From positions 18,964 to 82,963 of the forward strand of contig CAZMGG010000007.1 in assembly GCA_964565715.1 (NCBI GenBank): a stretch of DNA of 64,000 nucleotides, written 5' to 3'. Within the stretch, counting starts at the first letter, position 1. Each line of letters opens with the position of its first letter. The notes under the pieces were generated by a model. The model did no database searches. It was not told the DNA's origin and worked only from the letters and a program-made list of their open reading frames with translations. Source of the DNA: CAZMGG01 sp964565715 (GTDB lineage Bacteria > Planctomycetota > UBA1135 > UBA2386). The position numbers were made by a program, and so were the translations under genes. Positions 60,701 to 64,000 of this stretch are shown here, in pieces.

Positions 60701-61845
60701 TCGATCTGCTGGCCGGACCGCTGCCGGCGGCGATGCGGTCGGCGGCCTTCGTGCGCGCCTTCGGCCACCGCTCGCGCCACGACTTCGAACTGGCGGCGCC
60801 CCGCTACCAGGAGGATGCGGCGACGGTGGCGGCCCTGGCCACCGCCAGCGGTTCGACGCCGGCCCGGCCGGCGGGCCAGGCGCCGGAGCTGCCGGGCGGT
60901 CGCCTGCTGCGGCTCAGCGTCGCGCGCGCGCGCCGCTTCCAGGAGCTGAAGGAGGCCGGCAAGGACGCGGCCATGCACGACCTGGCCCTGCTGCGCTCGG
61001 TGCTGCTGGAGATCGGCCGGCGGACGGGCCTCGGCGAGCTGGTCTTCCACCTGCACGACGCCGAGGTGGCGCGCCTCGCCGAGCCGGAGTATCCGGCCGA
61101 GGCGCGGCGGCTCGCCGCTGGGCGTCGCGAACGGCTGGCGCTGCTGCGGCAGGTGCCGGTGCCGGACGAGGTGTCGGCGCAGGACCTGGAACGCCTCGGC
61201 GAGCAGCTGCCGCTGCCGGCGATGGCGCCCGGCGGGCTGCGCGGCGCCCGCGTCGCCGGCGAGGGCGAGGTGGTCGGCCGGGTGGTGGTGCTGCAGGAAC
61301 CCCACGACCTCGGCCGCCTGCAGCGCAGCGACGTGCTGGTGGTGCGCTGCACTGATCCGTGCTGGCTGCCGGCGTTCGGCCGCGTCGCCGGGCTGGTCAC
61401 CGAGATCGGCGGCTGGCTGTCGCACGCGGCGATCCAGGCCCGCGAGCATGGCCTGCCGGCCATCGTCGGCGTGCGCGGCGCGACCTCGCAGCTGCGCGAC
61501 GGCGATCTGGTGCGGTTGCACGCGGACGGCAGCATCGAGCGGCTGCGCGACCGGCGTAGCCACGAGCGGCAGCCGATGCCGGTGCCGGTGCCGGTGCGGC
61601 TGCGGCTCGGCGAGGCCGAGGTGGGTGGCCGCCTGCTCGACCTGCACGAAGGCGGTGCCGCCGTGGCCTGGGACCGCCAGGGGCCGCCGGGGCAGCAGAC
61701 CATGCACGTGGTGCGCGACGGGCTGGCGCTGCCGGCGGTGGTTGCCTGGACCAACTGCACGCGCTTCGGCGTGCGCTTCGCCGCACCGCTGTCGGCGCCG
61801 CAGCGGCAGTTCCTCGGGCTGCCGCCGCTGCGCGAAGGCGAGTAG
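57715..61845 (+). CDS. Rhodanese-rhodanese-YidC-like-PEP synthase-like-PilZ fusion protein
   Basis: 1376 residues. Two N-terminal transmembrane helices (~11-35, 51-70). Rhodanese 1 (~115-215: NLVDVREPEEVEMG, active-site loop CESGNRS from Cys177, VGGYEKWKAEGRP). Rhodanese 2 (~235-340: FVDVRYPKEFEQEHLPGAVN, loop CYDKRSS from Cys300). A YidC/Oxa1-like membrane domain (~370-555: GIVQRQGRAELKALRARLGQDP cytoplasmic segment, then helices). A PPDK/PEP-synthase ATP-grasp domain (~570-780: GGKASRLGAMLREGVPVPDG, AVRSSARGEDG, SFAGEF). A long helical linker. A PEP-utiliser swivel domain with the phospho-acceptor-type His1237 (GGWLSHAAIQAREHGLPAIVG). A PilZ-like end (~1285-1376: RRSHERQ, LLDLHEGGAAV). No TIM-barrel PEP/pyruvate domain. 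ATG 57715 or 57745. Confidence 0.85.
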   Translation: MLAIPSPDVLMNLFASAAQVFGLILVCLSGGLFARRRMPGGGGPAQAASPWPLRLALLGLLMVSGGWLLYHLHVVDLRNQRLAANTLRSSQEGGKKVGDASLKTLSFSGQTAHPRGIATEAMQERLRRGEPINLVDVREPEEVEMGRIAGAWHRRYPDLQQDRTGLVLPDRPTVLVCESGNRSSELCDYFFEQGLVTSFMVGGYEKWKAEGRPMQGELDGGSDLRALPDFRNKAVLLDTPEAVALFQQENALFVDVRYPKEFEQEHLPGAVNVTLRKMRSDEVDAALAALPKDRPIVVPCYDKRSSFYALILGLRLDRLGLDFRGRYTVPHEFVLPKADSAWVAQWRETQAERTLFGEVRGALLGGLLWLRERLGGLALAILAAAVLLRLLLAPLGVKADRDGIVQRQGRAELKALRARLGQDPVRLRRAMMDWFRRHRLTPGRNVLGTLLQLLAFTALFAAIERACAGSGERFLWFPLGEPDAILVLPLLSAGLLLAIVRQQASASSMRSWVLGLGFVGLITALVLTCRAGTQLYLVVSFTALWLQGALVRRRLERGSRRQRSARTAAGILPLAAVADRPEVGGKASRLGAMLREGVPVPDGVVIVEGHQPTEAELDGLYRRLGGQPLAVRSSARGEDGSERSFAGEFRTLLHVARSGLRDAIAAVRRSYGGRGGGVVIQRMAPAEFAGVMFTEDPAHAGQVLVEMVEGLGESLVSGTATPTEHRFRRASGEAVGAEAPFDLGPLLELGRRLERAFGVPQDIEWARVGGRFVLLQSRDVTRRAGDGQGPVGVREAERARLLALAGVPGTSPAGEPVFASGDYAALLPEPSPYSLELMQAIWAPGGTVDLACRRIGHRYRAGEDARPFVQSVFGRCMVDLREERSRVAASARGGMQLGTRAESIDAAFTNDFLPEFTRQARLRAAMDLGRLEDGELHELLAATRRRFLESTYVEAEVINLAAESYLGAARQRLTAAGVDAAAVLGHGVVTVVQRAFDLLAGPLPAAMRSAAFVRAFGHRSRHDFELAAPRYQEDAATVAALATASGSTPARPAGQAPELPGGRLLRLSVARARRFQELKEAGKDAAMHDLALLRSVLLEIGRRTGLGELVFHLHDAEVARLAEPEYPAEARRLAAGRRERLALLRQVPVPDEVSAQDLERLGEQLPLPAMAPGGLRGARVAGEGEVVGRVVVLQEPHDLGRLQRSDVLVVRCTDPCWLPAFGRVAGLVTEIGGWLSHAAIQAREHGLPAIVGVRGATSQLRDGDLVRLHADGSIERLRDRRSHERQPMPVPVPVRLRLGEAEVGGRLLDLHEGGAAVAWDRQGPPGQQTMHVVRDGLALPAVVAWTNCTRFGVRFAAPLSAPQRQFLGLPPLREGE

Positions 61846-61862
61846 GCCCGGCCGCGCGGGGC

Positions 61863-62774
61863 TCAGCCCGCGGCCATCTGGGGCACCTGGCCCGCACCGG
61901 CCTCGCGCCGGTGGACCAGGACCTGCTCCAGGGCCAGGGCCGCCGTTTCGACCACGGCCTCCAGGGGGATGTCGGTCATGCAGCGACCGCGTGGACTGGC
62001 GATGCAGCCGGTCCGGTGCATGGCGGCGAAGCAGCGGCTCATGCAGTGCAGGCACGGCAGGCCGTCGGCCTGCACCACGTGCACCACCGCGCCCGGATGC
62101 ACGAAGCGCTGCGGCGTGGCCAGGGAGAACAGGGTGACGCAGGGCACGCCGGCGGCCTGCGCGTAGTGGAACGGCCCCGAGTTGTTGCCGAGGAACAGGT
62201 CGCAGGCGGTCAGCACCGCCGCGGTCTGCCGCAGGGTCAGCCGGCCGACCAGGTCGGTGCCGACCGGGAGCCGTTCCTGCACGCCGATGCCGACCACGCT
62301 GGCGCCGGCCTCGTGCAGGATCCGCGCCACCTGGTGCCAGCGTTCCACCGGCCAGTGCCGCAGCGGATCCAGGAAGTCGGCGCAGATCGCCACCCGCGGC
62401 ACGCGCGGCAGGCGCAGGTGCCGCAGGATCTCGAAGTCCTGGGTGTGCAGGTGCAGCCGCGGCCGGCGGTCGCTGGGGGTGACCCGGGCGTAGCTGCACA
62501 GGTGGTCGATCAGGCTCGGCATCGCCTCCAGCCGGCCGTACTCCGCCACCGGCATGTGCGTGAACAGCCGCACCGGCACCGTCACGTCGGGCACCAGGTC
62601 GGCGGCCGGCGCGCCGTGCACCTGCGGATGGAACTGCAGGTTGCCAGGGCGGCCGCGGAGCCAGATGCGGGCGTCCGGGCCGTGCCGTTCGCGCAGGCCG
62701 AGCAGCATCGGATCCATGCACAGCAGGTCGCCGAAGCCCCAGGGGCCCTGCAGGTCGACCAGGATGTCGGTCAC
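61863..62774 (-). CDS. Glycosyltransferase family 9-like protein
   Basis: 303 residues, GT-B fold related to heptosyltransferases. N-terminal DILVDLQGPWGFGDLLCMDPMLLGLRERHG, central VAICADFLDPLRHWPVERWHQVARIL, and the donor motif FLGNNSGPFHYAQAAGVPCVTLFSLATP (usual D/N-SGP-H). A late Cys cluster (LPCLHCMSRCFAAMHRTGCI...RGRC) is unusual for GT9, resembling an O-GlcNAc-independent Cys-rich insert or metal site. The start is GTG 62774, immediately after the upstream stop, with GGAGG 5 nt before; it is cotranscribed with the radical SAM gene. The acceptor is unknown. Confidence 0.8.
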   Translation of the reverse strand: MTDILVDLQGPWGFGDLLCMDPMLLGLRERHGPDARIWLRGRPGNLQFHPQVHGAPAADLVPDVTVPVRLFTHMPVAEYGRLEAMPSLIDHLCSYARVTPSDRRPRLHLHTQDFEILRHLRLPRVPRVAICADFLDPLRHWPVERWHQVARILHEAGASVVGIGVQERLPVGTDLVGRLTLRQTAAVLTACDLFLGNNSGPFHYAQAAGVPCVTLFSLATPQRFVHPGAVVHVVQADGLPCLHCMSRCFAAMHRTGCIASPRGRCMTDIPLEAVVETAALALEQVLVHRREAGAGQVPQMAAG

Positions 62775-64000
62775 TCAGGCCTCCTGGCCGACGAACACCG
62801 CGTCGAGGGACTGCTCGATGGCCTGCAGCGCGGCCTGCGGCACCTTCTGCAGCAGCCGCTGCCGCGCCATCGGCACCAGTTCCAGCTCGCGGGCGACGAC
62901 GATGGCGCTGGCCACGGTCTCGGTGCGCTGCGCGCCCAGCTCGACGGCGTGCAGCAGGGCCGCCAGGCTCTGCCGCTTGTCGCCGGAGTCGTAGAGCGTC
63001 ACGCCCAGGTCGGCCCAGGTCTCGGCGTCGGGCTGGGCGCCCTCCTGCTGGCCCTTGCCCAGCGCCGCCAGGAACGCATGCCGCGCCTCGCCGAGATCGC
63101 CCTGGGCGAAGTAGCGCCGCGCCACGGCAGCGATCGCCGCCGGCTCCATCCACTGCAGGTAGACCCGCGCGTCGGCGTCGGTGCGGCGGAACACGCGGCC
63201 CTCGGCGTCGCGGAACGCGCCGTGGCCGGAGTTCTCGTGGCACGGGTCGCACCAGCCGAAGTCGGTGCAGTGGAAGAACTCGCCCATCGCCGGCAGCGGC
63301 CGGCAGTCGGCGATGGCGGTGATGTTGCCGAAGCTGTTCCTACGCTCGGTCAGGTGGTACTGGCAGTTGTAGATGCCACCCTCGGGATCGATGTTGACCC
63401 AGGCCGAGGTGCAGTCCATCGCCTGCTTCGTGCGGCGGTCGAACGGCGCGCCCATGTGCGTGCCGCGGAACTCGTTGAACTGGTAGAGCAGGCCGCGGCG
63501 GTCGGCGAGCTGGACGAGCTGCTGCAGGTTGCGGTCGTGCTCGTCGTCGCGGAAGTGCGGGAACTTCTGCAGGTTGACCATCGAGAAGGTCGGCTGCTCG
63601 ACGATGCCGGAGTCGCGGAGCCGCTCGGCCTGCTGCAGCCACTTGTCGGGCGCGATGAACTTCGGATGGTAGGTGTGGAAGCTGGTCTTGAAGCGCTTGC
63701 CGCGCGCGTTCATCTCCCGGGCCAGCGCGTCGATGTCGAACGTCAGGTTCGACGTCATGTCGAGGTCGTAGCCCTCCAGGTGGCTGGCGATGAAGGCGAA
63801 GTCCTTGTGCAGCGACGGCTCGCCACCGGTCAGGATCAGCGGGTGCTCGGGGCGCACCGGGAATGCGTTCAGGCTGTCGACCCACTGCCGGCCGCTCAGC
63901 TCGCGGTAGCGGCCCCAGGGCTTGCGCGGCTTGCCCGGCACCATCGCCGGCTTCTGGATGCAGTAGTCGCAGGCGAAGTTGCAGCGCGCCGTCAGGTAGG
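62775..64000 (-). CDS. Radical SAM protein with C-terminal helical repeats (5' end outside window)
   Basis: At least 408 residues; the start lies right of the window. The first visible codons give YLTARCNFACDYCIQK, the C-x3-C-x2-C [4Fe-4S] motif. LILTGGEPSLHKDF follows as the SAM-binding GGE motif, then DMTSNLTFDI and FKTSFHTYHPKFIAP. A second Cys set (DCTSAWVNIDPEGGIYNCQYHL, CTDFGWCDPCHEN) suggests SPASM-type auxiliary clusters. The C-terminal ~130 residues are TPR-like (ARRYFAQGDLGEARHAFLAAL, TWADLGVTLYDSG). The substrate is unknown; pairing with a GT9 gene suggests glycan or peptide modification (inference). Confidence 0.88.
   Translation of the reverse strand, partial: YLTARCNFACDYCIQKPAMVPGKPRKPWGRYRELSGRQWVDSLNAFPVRPEHPLILTGGEPSLHKDFAFIASHLEGYDLDMTSNLTFDIDALAREMNARGKRFKTSFHTYHPKFIAPDKWLQQAERLRDSGIVEQPTFSMVNLQKFPHFRDDEHDRNLQQLVQLADRRGLLYQFNEFRGTHMGAPFDRRTKQAMDCTSAWVNIDPEGGIYNCQYHLTERRNSFGNITAIADCRPLPAMGEFFHCTDFGWCDPCHENSGHGAFRDAEGRVFRRTDADARVYLQWMEPAAIAAVARRYFAQGDLGEARHAFLAALGKGQQEGAQPDAETWADLGVTLYDSGDKRQSLAALLHAVELGAQRTETVASAIVVARELELVPMARQRLLQKVPQAALQAIEQSLDAVFVGQEA

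Noticed and set aside
57072..61355. Long + strand frame overlapping the sigma gene and fusion gene
   Set aside because: Low-complexity Arg/Ala/Gly product; the fusion protein's real frame is the one with recognisable domains starting at 57715.
59362..63252. Long - strand frame across the fusion gene and GT9 region
   Set aside because: Arg/Pro/Ala-rich translation, antisense to convincing domains; a composition artefact.

Overview
The window is very GC-rich chromosomal DNA from a Gram-negative-type bacterium. It carries heptosyltransferase-like GT9 enzymes, lipoproteins and many signal peptides. The set of secreted FG-GAP/VCBS, kelch-like and beta-helix proteins, the sterol desaturase-fold enzyme, the small Cys-rich 'C-x4-W' family protein and the sigma/anti-sigma pair fit best with an uncultured Planctomycetota-like lineage. 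That placement is inference; no rRNA gene is present. Both edges cut a gene: pgk on the left and a radical SAM gene on the right.

Layout. 0-4.8 kb is core metabolism on the + strand: pgk, a degenerate uridine-kinase-like gene, rpe, accD, truD. 4.8-5.6 kb is a methyltransferase. 5.7-11.7 kb holds three tandem paralogous secreted FG-GAP/VCBS proteins on the - strand. 11.8-14.2 kb is a VIT-vWA protein, followed by two small + strand genes. 15.9-21.5 kb holds three secreted or exported proteins; the first has an in-frame pentanucleotide microsatellite at its start. This block is flanked by a 24-bp direct repeat that copies the 3' end of the acyl-CoA dehydrogenase gene (21.5-23.6 kb). At 23.7 kb a 2-Cys peroxiredoxin has TGA exactly where the peroxidatic Cys codon belongs, followed by a SECIS-like hairpin, so it is a probable selenoprotein. 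24.4-31.8 kb: GT9, SSKS-repeat membrane protein, sterol desaturase, TPR lipoprotein, serine hydrolase, prolyl oligopeptidase. 31.9 kb: tRNA-Asn(GUU).

32.5-47.6 kb, immediately downstream of the tRNA, is a defence/accessory island. It contains a type I R-M operon with an HNH-like gene inserted between hsdM and hsdS and a DUF3800-like gene after hsdR, a small membrane protein, an HTH gene, an HsdR_N-RAMA protein, a 5'-truncated DUF429 gene, a helicase-nuclease fusion, and a DUF5131/TcmP two-gene unit. By eye, base composition is mosaic: hsdM and hsdR look like the host, while the HNH gene, the hsdS target-recognition segments and the flanking cargo are visibly less GC-rich.

47.8-55.9 kb returns to secreted/exported proteins and a YahK-like alcohol dehydrogenase, including a frame-disrupted VCBS gene running into the tail of an ABC solute-binding protein. 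55.9-61.8 kb is the most unusual locus: an ECF-like sigma factor and a membrane anti-sigma candidate, divergent from a 1376-residue fusion (two rhodaneses, YidC/Oxa1-like domain, PEP-synthase-like ATP-grasp, PEP-utiliser swivel domain, PilZ-like tail). The 196-bp region between them carries three different motifs arranged as mirror images facing each gene, which suggests one regulator fires both directions. 61.9-64 kb: a GT9 gene and a radical SAM gene abutting in one operon.
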